64,000 nucleotides of DNA, from assembly GCA_937871285.1 (NCBI GenBank), contig CALMQS010000047.1:91963-155962 (forward strand), written 5' to 3'. Position 1 is the stretch's first letter, and every line of letters starts with the position of its first letter. This document shows, in pieces, positions 27,501-36,490 of the stretch. This DNA is from an uncultured Sphingobacteriales bacterium (GTDB lineage Bacteria; Bacteroidota; Bacteroidia; Chitinophagales; Chitinophagaceae). The position numbers were made by a program, and so were the translations under genes. Under the pieces are notes generated by a model that saw nothing but the letters and a program-made list of their open reading frames with translations, searched no databases and was not told the DNA's origin.

Positions 27501-28071
27501 AGTTGATTTCGGTAATAATACATTAGCTAACCCCGGCGACAAAACCGTAATCGGAAACACTACGCCGCGATACAATTATGGCTTTACCCTTTCGCTGGAT
27601 TATAAAGGATTTGATTTTATGATGTTTATACAGGGCGTTGGGAAACGGGAATTTTGGCCGGGCAACAGCACCTTCTTCTGGGGTATACCGGGCAGTGGCA
27701 GCGAATGGGGCTCACAGGTGCTTACTACCAACCTCGACAGGTGGACAACAGCTACGCCCAACGGTTATTTTCCGCGGTATTATCTGAGCGGATTGAATGC
27801 CAAGAACCAGCAGGCACAAACCCGCTACCTGTTAAAAGGTGCTTACCTCCGTGGAAAAAATCTCCAGATTGGCTATACATTACCGCAAACCCTCACAAGA
27901 AGGGCACATATCGGAAGATTGCGTATATACGGCAGCGCCGAAAACCTGTTCACCATTGCGCCGGGCCTGCACAAAAGATACCAGATTGATCCGGAGCTGC
28001 TGCTCAGCGATGGGAACATTTACCCGATACAGCGCACCTTTTCCGTGGGTATCAACTTAGACATTCAATAG
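24586..28071 (+). CDS. SusC-like TonB-dependent transporter with STN signalling domain
   Basis: 1161 residues from ATG 24586; an in-frame TTG 27 nt upstream is less likely. Signal peptide (MKLSVILIFIGCLQVSA region), STN domain (about 60-115, FREIEKQTGFHFFYR), carboxypeptidase-like regulatory domain (VSGTVTDPQGTPLGGASIKI), TonB-box region EVVVVGYGTQKK, plug with ISVLKDAASSAIYGSRAPYG, and a 22-strand barrel ending GINLDIQ. It imports oligosaccharide or a similar ligand across the outer membrane with the SusD lipoprotein encoded next. The STN domain fits the upstream FecR/ECF pair as a trans-envelope signalling chain. Confidence 0.95.
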   Translation: MKFKVLFSNPLPERKKLIQLLLIMKLSVILIFIGCLQVSARTYSQHVTLSSENVPLKVVFREIEKQTGFHFFYRVSLAARFGNIDVHLQNVPLKDAMDLVLKDQPLQYKIINKTIVITQKANGRGVHEPVASGEDAPTVNVSGTVTDPQGTPLGGASIKIKNTNRGVSTDDRGSYSLNSVPNDAVLVVSYIGFGDQEVRVQGRSVINIVMQPEQSGLNEVVVVGYGTQKKLNLTGAVDQVSGDRLESRPITNVSEGLQGLMANLNVTTTTGGGKPGTTKSINIRGYTGLGTTGEPLILVDGVPADINTVNPNDIESISVLKDAASSAIYGSRAPYGVILITTKQGKKGQAFKVSYTNNISFSQTINRPTPASSLDFATVINEAAINAGRGNLFSDYTIQKIKEHLADPSAPATEQDPGAGRGHLWLGYFGSYANTDWFKEFTTPWATNQQHNIGVNGGTEKLQYYVSVGYNGKGSVNRHFDDSYDRYNFRTNITSKVNDWLQFGIRTSLAIDSQRAATNSRGNWAGLYSKMVTSPVTVPTGGYWRDGVTYIKDGGATLGSNKDGWLMGDVTVTPLPGLEIKGSFNYNYNLFTRVSAATDFQYQTTDGSYIWIGLIPTLNKYSQTSNYYNYNAYASYDRKLGGHYFKLMAGVQREFKHFESLTAGNDYLYTSSLPALSLTYGTNYTVNDALYNWATSGTFVRFNYNYDEKYLLEFNGRYDGTSLFPENRRYQFFPSVSAGYNISKEAFWDPLKKVVSSLKLRGSYGQLGDISSLINAGSYYLSQSTLSNVAPTSTNWLFNTVRQPYVTAGSLVSADVTWAKPSMLDFGIDAGALDDRLQITFDWYRRRTKDLYGPTEQYPGILGINPPQRNNASIETKGFDLTASWSDNIGKLRYNARLIFSNYKGKVLNYPNPTGSITNWYNGMQMGEIWGYNTVGLFQTEDDVNKAPSQSLISANWYPGDVQYADLNGDGKVDFGNNTLANPGDKTVIGNTTPRYNYGFTLSLDYKGFDFMMFIQGVGKREFWPGNSTFFWGIPGSGSEWGSQVLTTNLDRWTTATPNGYFPRYYLSGLNAKNQQAQTRYLLKGAYLRGKNLQIGYTLPQTLTRRAHIGRLRIYGSAENLFTIAPGLHKRYQIDPELLLSDGNIYPIQRTFSVGINLDIQ

Positions 28072-28092
28072 TAATATAAAAATCTACTGAAG

Positions 28093-29844
28093 ATGAAAAT
28101 CAAGAAAAGCTCATCCATATACATCCTGTTGTTTTCAATAATGATCTTTGCCGGGGCCTGTAAAAAGGACATGCTTAACCAAAATCCGCTCAACAGGATC
28201 AGCGATGCTACATTCTGGAACAATAGCAATGATTTAAAACTATACTGCAATAACTTCTACCAGTTGTTGCCAAACCCCGGCGCCTATGGCAACAATGCCA
28301 ACTATTATATAGACAATAACAGCGATAACCTTTGCCCTACCACCCGGAATATGAGGCTTAACGGAGAAAATGTGGTTCCTGCTTCAGGGGGCGGATGGGC
28401 CTATTCAGACTGGCAGCAGATCAGGAATGTGAATTACTTTTTTGCCAATTACCAGAAAGTAAATGCAGCGCCGGCCGAGATTGCAACATACATCGGGGAA
28501 GCCTACTTCTTCAGGGCCTGGTTCTATTTTGATAAGCTGAAAAATTACGGGGCGCTTCCCTGGGTAAATACGCCGCTCGATCCTGCCGATAAAGATGCGT
28601 TGCTGGCCGGCCGCCTGCCCAGGAATGTAGTAGCCGATTCGATAGTGGCCGACCTGGATCGGGCCATCAGTTTGCTGAAGCCGAAAGCTTCTGCAGCCGC
28701 TATGCGCATCAATAAGGAGATCGCGCAGGCATTCAAAACCCGTGTATGTCTTTATGAAGGCACCTGGGAAAAATATCACAACGGAACAGCTTTTGGCGTT
28801 GAGGGCCGGGATGGAAGCGCATTCCTTCAAAAAGCAGCGGAGGAAGCAGAAGCGCTGATGCAATCTGAATCGGTGGGGCTGGATAATGTTGGAGCGGAAG
28901 ACGGATATGGTGAACTGTTTAACCAGGTGGATTATAGCAGCAGTAAAGAAGTGCTTTTCTGGCGCAAATACCAGATAGGCGTATTAACTACTTACTGGAA
29001 CAGGTACTCCAATAGCGGCGGAGGAACCGGCATGTCGAAAGACCTGGTTGAAAGTTTCCTGTGCACCGATGGTAAGCCTGTATCGGTGAGCCCGCTTTAT
29101 GAAGGCGATGCTACCTTAGCGGATGTAGTGAAGAACCGCGACCCGAGATTGAAACAGATATTATATACGCCCGGCGACCTGGTAACGACCAACACTTCAG
29201 ACAGGATAGATATATTTTTCACAACGCCCGGTTTTACTTTGGCAATTGACCAGCGCAATACAACAGGATACCAGTTACAAAAGGGCAACAATACAGATGC
29301 TGCACAGATAGACTATACCACCAGGGGACTTATATATATCCGTTTTGGAGAAGTGCTGCTCAATTTCGCGGAAGCGAAGGCAGAGCTGGGAACGCTTACA
29401 CAGGCGGATGCAGACAAAAGCATCAACCTCCTTCGCGAGCGGGTGGGCATGCCTCCTATGGTCATTGCTGCCATTACCACCGACCCCGATTGGGCTTTTA
29501 CCGACCTGTCGCCGGTGATCAACGAGGTAAGAAGAGAGCGTCGCGTAGAGCTTTCCTGTGAAGGATTCCGTTTTGACGATATCATGCGCTGGGCAGCAGC
29601 AGACGAACTTATCAAAGGATACAAATACAAGGGAGCCAAATGGGCACAATGGGACGGAGAATTTCCTACGCTTGTTCCCGGCGTAAATATATTTCTGGAT
29701 GCCGAAGGAAACATTGAGCCTTTCCAGCAGGATCAGTTGCTTGCAAACGGCTTCCAGTTCGATGTGAACAGGGATTACCTGTTGCCCCTGCCGGTTGATC
29801 AGCTCACACTTAACCCGGCGCTGGGTCAGAACCCGGGATGGTAG
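28093..29844 (+). CDS. SusD/RagB-like surface nutrient-binding lipoprotein
   Basis: 583 residues, lipobox AGAC near residue 20 (MIFAGACKKDMLNQNPLNRI). SusD-type N-terminus, TPR-like core (AYFFRAWFYFDKLKNYGALP) and the C-terminal block INEVRRERRVELSCEGFRFD with DIMRWAAADELIKG typical of SusD/RagB. It starts 21 nt after susC and forms the lid over the transporter. Ligand unknown. Confidence 0.95.
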   Translation: MKIKKSSSIYILLFSIMIFAGACKKDMLNQNPLNRISDATFWNNSNDLKLYCNNFYQLLPNPGAYGNNANYYIDNNSDNLCPTTRNMRLNGENVVPASGGGWAYSDWQQIRNVNYFFANYQKVNAAPAEIATYIGEAYFFRAWFYFDKLKNYGALPWVNTPLDPADKDALLAGRLPRNVVADSIVADLDRAISLLKPKASAAAMRINKEIAQAFKTRVCLYEGTWEKYHNGTAFGVEGRDGSAFLQKAAEEAEALMQSESVGLDNVGAEDGYGELFNQVDYSSSKEVLFWRKYQIGVLTTYWNRYSNSGGGTGMSKDLVESFLCTDGKPVSVSPLYEGDATLADVVKNRDPRLKQILYTPGDLVTTNTSDRIDIFFTTPGFTLAIDQRNTTGYQLQKGNNTDAAQIDYTTRGLIYIRFGEVLLNFAEAKAELGTLTQADADKSINLLRERVGMPPMVIAAITTDPDWAFTDLSPVINEVRRERRVELSCEGFRFDDIMRWAAADELIKGYKYKGAKWAQWDGEFPTLVPGVNIFLDAEGNIEPFQQDQLLANGFQFDVNRDYLLPLPVDQLTLNPALGQNPGW

Positions 29845-29884
29845 CAGAAGCCTGGCTCATTTAATAAGAACAAAAAGCAGGGAT

Positions 29885-29924
29885 AGCTTCAGCAGGGATA
29901 GGGCCGGGTATACCCTGCTGAGCT
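29885..29924 (+). other. Intercistronic hairpin between susD and the GH123-like gene
   Basis: Stem AGCT-CAGCAGGG (29885-29897, one bulged T) pairs with CCCTGCTG-AGCT (29913-29924), loop of 15 nt, no T run. It lies in the 126-nt gap before the ATG at 29971. More likely an mRNA processing or stability element than a terminator. Confidence 0.5.
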
Positions 29925-29970
29925 GTTCTGAAGTTAACCGACTTGATGCTGTTTGGTAAAACAGGAATAC

Positions 29971-31656
29971 ATGAAACCACGAATAAAAGAGATCATACTG
30001 GTATTGACCGCATTGGTTATCTCGGCTTTGGTTAAAGCACAGCCGGCCTATATTAGCTTAAAGTATGTGGATCCGCTGAAAAAGGTATTTAAAGAAGCGG
30101 CTTTTTTCCCTGACCAGCCGGCCCTGGCCGATGTTGCGAGAGGAGAATATGCCAGCTTCCAGTTTGCCTTCCGCAGCAATGCACCTGTACAGGGGTTGCA
30201 GGCCTCCCTCTGGGGCAACACGGCCGCATCTGCTTTTATCAGTAAGGGTTCGGTAGGATATGTTGGCTATGTAGGTGTTGGACGGCCCCTGGCCGACCCG
30301 CCAACAGACAGATTGATTTCCGCTTCAGGCCTTTTCCCTGATCCTATTATTGATACGATGCAGTCGGAATTGCCTCCCGGCTGCACGCAACCGATCTGGG
30401 TAAGCGTGAAGATACCTAAAAACATAGAGGCAGGTCAGTACCATGGCAGCCTGGTGGTAACGGGAAAAACAATGAATAAAAGCTTTTCCCGGCAGGTGGG
30501 ATTTACGATTCATGTTTACCCGGTAACCATTGACTCGTCATCACTTTGGGTGACCCAATGGTACCAGGCTTCCCCACTGACTTTTGGAATGATGAACAAC
30601 GGGAAGGATGTTCCTTTGTACAGCCCACGCTACTGGGAGCTGCTGGCCGTGCTGGCACGTAAGATGGCAGACTACGGGCAGAATGTGAGCCTGATATCAC
30701 CATTGCAGCTTACGCAATACCGGCTGGAGAACGGGAAATATTATTTTGATTTCAGCCGGTTTGATCGCACAGCGGCAATATTAAAAACTGCAGGTGCACT
30801 AAAAAGAATAGAGGGAGGACACATTGCAGCACGCATGGGCGGCTGGAACAGTGATATCGGGGTGCTTGTTCCCCGTATCACGACCGATACTGTTGTTCTT
30901 GAAAAACGGCCCTTTGCCGACCGGCAGGCGCAGGATTTTTATGAGCAGTTCATTCCTGCCCTGGTGGCACATTTAAAGGAAAAAGGCTGGATCGGCAGCT
31001 ATATGCAGCATATTGCAGATGAACCCACCGATTCCAATGCCGAGACGTATGCGCAGATAGCGGCATTTATTAAAAAACTGGCCCCGGGTGTTCCCATTAT
31101 GGACGCCTGCCATACACATAAGTTAAAGATGGATATATGGGTCCCGCAGTTGAATTTCCTGCGTGATGAATATCGCTTTTACTGTCAGCAGCAACAGGCA
31201 GGCAGCGAGCTGTGGTTTTACACCTGCATGTGGCCGCAGGGTGAGTACGCGAACCGCTTCATTGAGCAGCCGCTGATCAAGACCCGCCTCCTGCACTGGA
31301 TCAATTTCCGCTATGGCATTACCGGCTATCTGCATTGGGGATTCAATCAATGGCATCATGGTCTTCGTCCTTTCGAAGAAACAACAGACCGGAACAGCGA
31401 AGGAGGGTCGGTGCTGCCCGGAGGAGATTCCTATATTGTATATCCCGGCTATGGAAAGCTGTACGGCTCTATCCGGCTGGAAGCCATGCGTGAAGGGATC
31501 AACGATTATGCCTTGCTGCAAATGCTTGACCGGAAATACCCCGGCAGGGCAATGGAAATTTGCCGGGAAACAGTATTTGATTTTAATAAGTACGACCTGA
31601 GCATACTGGCTTTAAGAGACAGAAGGAAACAGATATTAGAAGCGCTTAGTAAATAA
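29971..31656 (+). CDS. Secreted GH123/DUF4091-type glycoside hydrolase-like protein
   Basis: 561 residues from ATG 29971; the earlier TTG at 29953 is unlikely. Signal peptide (IILVLTALVISALVKAQ). N-terminal beta domain (about 25-190), then a TIM barrel of the DUF4091/GH123 kind. The adjacent acid pair of GH123 catalysis is plausibly Asp350-Glu351 in QHIADEPTDSNAE. Further family segments are WFYTCMWPQGEYANRF, GITGYLHWGFNQW and SIRLEAMREGINDYALL near the C-terminus. Known GH123 enzymes act on beta-GalNAc, but the family is broad and the substrate here is open. It follows susC/susD and is probably part of the same locus. Confidence 0.82.
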   Translation: MKPRIKEIILVLTALVISALVKAQPAYISLKYVDPLKKVFKEAAFFPDQPALADVARGEYASFQFAFRSNAPVQGLQASLWGNTAASAFISKGSVGYVGYVGVGRPLADPPTDRLISASGLFPDPIIDTMQSELPPGCTQPIWVSVKIPKNIEAGQYHGSLVVTGKTMNKSFSRQVGFTIHVYPVTIDSSSLWVTQWYQASPLTFGMMNNGKDVPLYSPRYWELLAVLARKMADYGQNVSLISPLQLTQYRLENGKYYFDFSRFDRTAAILKTAGALKRIEGGHIAARMGGWNSDIGVLVPRITTDTVVLEKRPFADRQAQDFYEQFIPALVAHLKEKGWIGSYMQHIADEPTDSNAETYAQIAAFIKKLAPGVPIMDACHTHKLKMDIWVPQLNFLRDEYRFYCQQQQAGSELWFYTCMWPQGEYANRFIEQPLIKTRLLHWINFRYGITGYLHWGFNQWHHGLRPFEETTDRNSEGGSVLPGGDSYIVYPGYGKLYGSIRLEAMREGINDYALLQMLDRKYPGRAMEICRETVFDFNKYDLSILALRDRRKQILEALSK

Positions 31657-31695
31657 ATTACCCGTAATTACCTAACTGGTTAAAACAAATGAACG

Positions 31696-31840
31696 ATGAT
31701 GATGGGTGCATCCCAAATTTTAGCAGGCAGACATCACTATCTGGTGGCACGTGAGACACGTACCGCGGCGGCCGCCCCGGCACGTATCTCACGTGCAGGA
31801 AAATATGCAAAGCGAAAATTTGGGATGCCCCCATGATGAT
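31696..31840. mobile_element. Possible MITE-like element with nested inverted repeats
   Basis: About 145 bp. The outer arms (31696-31721 and 31815-31840) match in inverted orientation at 23 of 26 positions, with TGCATCCCAAATTTT-like cores. Inside, 31747-31764 and 31779-31796 match at 16 of 18 positions around a GC-rich centre (GCGGCGGCCGCC). There is no open frame. The nested structure suggests a non-autonomous element or REP/BIME-type unit. I cannot see a clear target duplication. Confidence 0.55.
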
Positions 31841-31932
31841 TGCGGACAGAAAATATTTATATTTTTATACAAAGGCTATAGATGGGTTGTTTTATGGAAG
31901 ACAGCACGGTACAACAGGAGGATGATAATTCT

Positions 31933-34626
31933 ATGCTTATACAACATTCTTTATTGAAAAACATAAGGTGCATAACGATCGTTTTTTTAGTGTGTTTTAT
32001 TTCCTGTGATTTTAATGGAAGTGCTGCAAACGTATCAAAGCCCGACCCCGGCAGGTTTACACAAATAGTGCTGGCTGCCGGGCTGGATGAGCCGCTTCAA
32101 ATGGAAGTGCTGAGTAATAACGACGTCCTGTTCATAGAAAGAAAAGGATCGGTGAAAATATATAAGGCTGATGAAAAAAAAGTGCTCACCATTGCTAATT
32201 TTAATGTATTCAGCGGTATTGAAGACGGGTTGCTCGGGATGGCCGCCGATCCGGATTACATAAAGAACAACTGGGTATATTTTTATTATTCAGTAGCAGG
32301 TGACAAGTGGAGAAACAGGCTTTCGAGGTTTGAACTAAAAGATAACCAACTGGTACCTGGATCGGAAAAGCGATTGCTCGAAATTCCTACCCAGCGCGTG
32401 TACTGCTGCCATTCTGCAGGTTGCATCACTTTTGATCCGGAAGGCCTGCTCTACCTTTCCACCGGCGACAATACTGCCGCATCTGCCGCTTCAAAAGAGG
32501 GCTATCCGCCTATAGACGAAAGACCAGGACAAGAATTGGCTGATGCACAGGCTACCGCGGCCAACAGCAACGACCTGCGGGGAAAAATCCTCCGCATCAA
32601 ACCCGAACCCGAAGGCGGCTACTCAATCCCCGACGGTAATCTTTTTCCGAAAGACGGGTCAGAAGGACGTCCTGAAATTTATGTGATGGGCTGCCGTAAC
32701 CCTTACCGTGTATCGGTGGATCCCAAAAATGGTTATGTATATTGGGGCGAAGTAGGACCCAATACGATCGTGCGAGGAAAAGACAGCACCATAGCCAATT
32801 ATGACGAGATCAACCAGGCCCGGTCTGCGGGCTTCTTTGGCTGGCCTTACTTTATAGGTAATAATGATGCCTACCCCGATTATGATTATGCGACCAAAAT
32901 AGCGGGACCCCGGTTTGACCCGGAGCATCCTGTAAATACTTCTCCCAACAATACAGGTATTCAACAACTGCCGCCTGCCCGGCCGGCTTTGATCTGGTAC
33001 GGGATAGACAGCTCCGCTCAGTTCCCGTTGCTGGGCAAGGGAACAGCCACTGCAATAGCAGGCCCGGTTTATTATAGTGATTTATATAAGGATGCCAGGT
33101 ACAAATTGCCCGGTTACTATAATGGAAAGCTCTTCATTTACGATTGGATGCGGCGGTGGATCATGGCGGTAACCCTTGATGAACAGGGCAACTACAAAAG
33201 CATGGAACCCTTCCTCGAACATCTTCACCTTACGGCGCCTATAGACATGAAGATCGGGCCCGATGGTGCGATCTATTTCCTCGAATACGGAACCAACTGG
33301 TTTGCTAAAAATGCCGATGCCCGGTTAACCCGTATAGAATACGCCGAAGGCAACAGGAACCCCCATGCCGTTATCAGTGCCGATAAATTATACGGGGCGG
33401 CACCTTTAACAGTGAATTTTTCGGGCGCCGGCTCTGTTGATTATGATCCGGACGATGGCATATCCGCCAGCACATGGAAGATAGGGAACGATGTACTGAC
33501 CGGCGAACAGGTGCAATATCGCTTTGCTGCACCCGGCGTATACAAAGTAAGGCTAACGGTAGAAGACCGCCACGGAGGACGATCGGAGGCAGAAACCAGC
33601 ATCAGCGTGGGCAATACGCCCCCCGAAGTGATGATCCATACAAAGAGCAACCGCAGCTTTTACTGGCCGGATAGCAAAATGTTTTATGATGTGCAGGTTA
33701 CCGATCCGGAAGACATTAAGATAGATCCGGAACGGCTCAGGATTTCATTTAAATATTTTCCTCAGGGAAAAGATATCGAGGTAGTACTTGCGGATGATCA
33801 AAATGACGGAGATACAAGGTTCATACAAGGAAGGCAGCTTACCCTTACGCTGGATTGTAAAGCCTGTCATAGTATGAAAGATTCCTCGGCTGGACCTTCT
33901 TACCGGGCTGTTGCACACAGATATTTCAATGTAGACGGGGCTGTGGAACAACTATCCAAAAAAATCATACAGGGAGGTGGTGGTAACTGGGGCGACCGTC
34001 AAATGAGCCCCCATCCGGATCTGGGTGAAGCGGAGGCAAAACAAATAGTACAATACATTTTATCATTGGCTGATACATCAGAAATTGGTTTGCCTGCCAA
34101 AGGGGATCTGCAGTTCAAAGCGCATAAAAATGATGAAGGAGCGTACCTGTTGTTAGCCGCATATACAGATAACGGTGCTAATGGAATAGAGCCATTATCT
34201 GCCAGGAAATATATTGTGCTGCGGTCTCCGCTATTAAAGATGGAGCAGTTTGATGAGGGAACGGCAAGTGTCGTTTCTCTTACCAGCCTTTCTTTCTTAA
34301 ATTACATAAGCCGTTTACAGCACAATGGATTTGTAAAGTTTAAACAACTTGATCTTTCAGGTATTAAAAAGCTGAAATACCGTGTACAATTAGATGGAGA
34401 AGGCGGCACACTTGAATTACGGCTTGACCGCCCTGATGGAAAACTGGTAAGCACGCTTACTATATCCCCGGGAAAAGTGCAGGACAGGGCCAAAGACTGG
34501 ATAGAGCTGGTAACAGAGGTAAGTTCTGTTGAAGGAACACATGATTTATATTTTGTGTTCAGCAATCCTAAGGCAGGGAAAAAGAATCTTTTTAATCTTG
34601 ATTGGGTATATTTTTTAAATAAATAA
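31933..34626 (+). CDS. Glucose/sorbosone dehydrogenase - PKD - cytochrome c lipoprotein
   Basis: 897 residues from ATG 31933, which gives a proper lipoprotein signal with lipobox FISC (Cys25); the upstream in-frame ATG at 31882 adds unlikely residues. PQQ-type dehydrogenase propeller (about 40-465; EDGLLGMAADPDYIKNNW, YCCHSAGCITFDPEGL, NDLRGKILRIK, PEIYVMGCRNPYRVSVD), PKD (about 480-560), cytochrome c with CKACH at 642-646 and probable axial Met in MSPHPDLGEAEAKQIVQYIL, then a C-terminal beta domain. Close paralogue of the fusion at 18629 minus its ThuA domain. Its stop is directly followed by the ATG of the next gene, so they are one operon. Confidence 0.87.
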   Translation: MLIQHSLLKNIRCITIVFLVCFISCDFNGSAANVSKPDPGRFTQIVLAAGLDEPLQMEVLSNNDVLFIERKGSVKIYKADEKKVLTIANFNVFSGIEDGLLGMAADPDYIKNNWVYFYYSVAGDKWRNRLSRFELKDNQLVPGSEKRLLEIPTQRVYCCHSAGCITFDPEGLLYLSTGDNTAASAASKEGYPPIDERPGQELADAQATAANSNDLRGKILRIKPEPEGGYSIPDGNLFPKDGSEGRPEIYVMGCRNPYRVSVDPKNGYVYWGEVGPNTIVRGKDSTIANYDEINQARSAGFFGWPYFIGNNDAYPDYDYATKIAGPRFDPEHPVNTSPNNTGIQQLPPARPALIWYGIDSSAQFPLLGKGTATAIAGPVYYSDLYKDARYKLPGYYNGKLFIYDWMRRWIMAVTLDEQGNYKSMEPFLEHLHLTAPIDMKIGPDGAIYFLEYGTNWFAKNADARLTRIEYAEGNRNPHAVISADKLYGAAPLTVNFSGAGSVDYDPDDGISASTWKIGNDVLTGEQVQYRFAAPGVYKVRLTVEDRHGGRSEAETSISVGNTPPEVMIHTKSNRSFYWPDSKMFYDVQVTDPEDIKIDPERLRISFKYFPQGKDIEVVLADDQNDGDTRFIQGRQLTLTLDCKACHSMKDSSAGPSYRAVAHRYFNVDGAVEQLSKKIIQGGGGNWGDRQMSPHPDLGEAEAKQIVQYILSLADTSEIGLPAKGDLQFKAHKNDEGAYLLLAAYTDNGANGIEPLSARKYIVLRSPLLKMEQFDEGTASVVSLTSLSFLNYISRLQHNGFVKFKQLDLSGIKKLKYRVQLDGEGGTLELRLDRPDGKLVSTLTISPGKVQDRAKDWIELVTEVSSVEGTHDLYFVFSNPKAGKKNLFNLDWVYFLNK

Positions 34627-35667
34627 ATGATTATGCGACAGACTTTCAATCGCAGGAATTTTCTAAAGATATCTGCAAACGCTACCCTGGGTGCTGCATT
34701 GGTTCCTGGTGTTGATATAACTTGGGAAAAACAATACCCGCCAAAGGGGAAACGGATAGGCATTATAGGTCTTGATACTTCCCATACTGCCATTTTTTCA
34801 AAAGCCTTTAATGCACAGGATGCAGATCCTGGGCTGGAAGGTTTTAAAGTGGTGGCAGCCTGCTCCAGGGGAAGCAGGGATATAGCCTCAGCGCTGGAGA
34901 ATGTACCTGCTGTTACAGAAGATATGCGCAATCTTAATATCCCGATTGTAGATACAATAGAAGCATTACTTTCAAAAGTAGATGCGGTAATGCTTGAAAC
35001 CAACGATGGGCGGGTGCACCTGGAACAGGCTATCCCGGTTTTAAAGGCAAAGAAACCCCTTTTTATTGATAAGCCTGTTGCCGCTTCTCTTTCTGACGCG
35101 CTTGCTATTTATGAAATGGCATCCCGCTATAAAACGCCTGTTTTTTCTTCATCAGCGCTGCGGTTCATGGCAAATGCGCAGGAAGTGGCTAAAGGAAAAA
35201 TAGGAAAAGTAAATGGTGCCGATACCTATAGTCCGGCTACGATAGAAAAAACACATCCTGACCTGTTTTGGTATGGCATTCATGGCATAGAGATACTTTA
35301 TACCGTGATGGGAACCGGCTGCAGAAGTGTAAGCCGTGTTTATACCCCTGATACAGATATGGTGGTAGGTGAATGGGAAGATCAAAGGATCGGTACATTC
35401 CGTGGTTTACGCAATTCAGGAAAAGGGAGAGGGTTTGGAGGAACCGTATTTGGTGATGAAGGAATTGCTACTGTAGGACCTTTCGATGGATATAATAATT
35501 TGCTGGTGCAGATTGCAAAATTTTTCACTACAGGTATTCCCCCCGTTTCCCCTGCTGAAACATTGGAGATCTGTGCTTTTATTGAAGCAGCCGATGAAAG
35601 CAAAGTAAAAGGAGGCACTCCTGTTTATATCAAAGATGTAATACGCAAAGCAGAAAAAATGAAATGA
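34627..35667 (+). CDS. Tat-exported Gfo/Idh/MocA family oxidoreductase
   Basis: 346 residues. Twin-arginine signal FNRRNFLKISANATLGAAL at the N-terminus, then a Rossmann fold (IGIIGLDTSHTAIFSKAF) with the family EKP-type motif altered to DKP (PLFIDKPVAASLSDAL). Tat export implies it folds with its nicotinamide cofactor in the cytoplasm first, as in glucose-fructose oxidoreductase of Zymomonas. Likely a sugar or glycoside dehydrogenase of the periplasm. It starts immediately after the preceding stop and overlaps the next gene (ATGA), so it is translationally coupled on both sides. Confidence 0.85.
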   Translation: MIMRQTFNRRNFLKISANATLGAALVPGVDITWEKQYPPKGKRIGIIGLDTSHTAIFSKAFNAQDADPGLEGFKVVAACSRGSRDIASALENVPAVTEDMRNLNIPIVDTIEALLSKVDAVMLETNDGRVHLEQAIPVLKAKKPLFIDKPVAASLSDALAIYEMASRYKTPVFSSSALRFMANAQEVAKGKIGKVNGADTYSPATIEKTHPDLFWYGIHGIEILYTVMGTGCRSVSRVYTPDTDMVVGEWEDQRIGTFRGLRNSGKGRGFGGTVFGDEGIATVGPFDGYNNLLVQIAKFFTTGIPPVSPAETLEICAFIEAADESKVKGGTPVYIKDVIRKAEKMK

Positions 35668-36416
35668 AAAAGCAGGTTAAAATGAAATATTCTTTACTTG
35701 TATCTATCGTTTTTCTTGTCTTAACCGGTGCCTGTAAGCAGAAGGATAGTGATTCGTCAGCTATTGGCGCCGAATACATTTTCAGCGAAGCATATCAAAA
35801 CCAGTGGAAGGGATCGCCAGACCACTGGCGCTGGGAAAATGGTATACTGACAGGCGAAACTACCGAAACCAATCCGATCAAACGAAGCGCTTTTCTGATC
35901 TGGAACCGGGAAGTAGAAGATTTCATCCTGAACATCTCCTTTCGTATTTCTTTCAATGGAAACAGTGGTATTTATTACCGCTGTGAACAGGGCCCCGAAG
36001 GTTATGATGATCTGCTGGGTTACCAGGCGGATATTGACGGACAACATACCTATACCGGGATAGTGTATGAAAATTTTATAAACAGACATCGTAAGATTTT
36101 GGCCGAACGGGGACGGATGGTTCGCATTTCAGAAATGGACAGTTTGCATTCTTTCCCCATTTTCACCGGTGATCAAACGATTAAAGATTATATAAAAGAC
36201 AATACATGGAATGCATATGAATTGATCGTAAAAGGTACACTGATTGTTCAAAAATTAAACGGACAAATGGTATCAATGGTGGAAGACAATGCAAAAAACC
36301 GGGTTAAAAAAGGATTGTTTGGATTTCAATTGCATCAGGGTCCGCCCATGAAAGTGGAATTCAGGGATGCCTGGTTTAGAGATTTAAATCCTTTGTTCGA
36401 AGACAAAGCACATTGA
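35664..36416 (+). CDS. DUF1080 (3-keto-disaccharide hydrolase) lipoprotein
   Basis: 250 residues, lipobox TGAC (LVLTGACKQKDSD). One DUF1080 concanavalin-like domain: SPDHWRWENGILTGETTET, FILNISFRISFNGNSGIYYR, GYQADIDGQHTYTGIVYE and HQGPPMKVEFRDAWFRDL. Members of this family cleave 3-keto-glycosides made by partner dehydrogenases. Here the gene overlaps the preceding oxidoreductase by four bases, which fits a dehydrogenase-hydrolase pair. Two methionines (35664 and 35682) could start it. Confidence 0.85.
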   Translation: MKKQVKMKYSLLVSIVFLVLTGACKQKDSDSSAIGAEYIFSEAYQNQWKGSPDHWRWENGILTGETTETNPIKRSAFLIWNREVEDFILNISFRISFNGNSGIYYRCEQGPEGYDDLLGYQADIDGQHTYTGIVYENFINRHRKILAERGRMVRISEMDSLHSFPIFTGDQTIKDYIKDNTWNAYELIVKGTLIVQKLNGQMVSMVEDNAKNRVKKGLFGFQLHQGPPMKVEFRDAWFRDLNPLFEDKAH

Positions 36417-36490
36417 TTAACGCAATATTATATTTACAGGCAGGTTCAACATTCAACAACATTAGCATAAACAAATAATCAATAGGTGAT

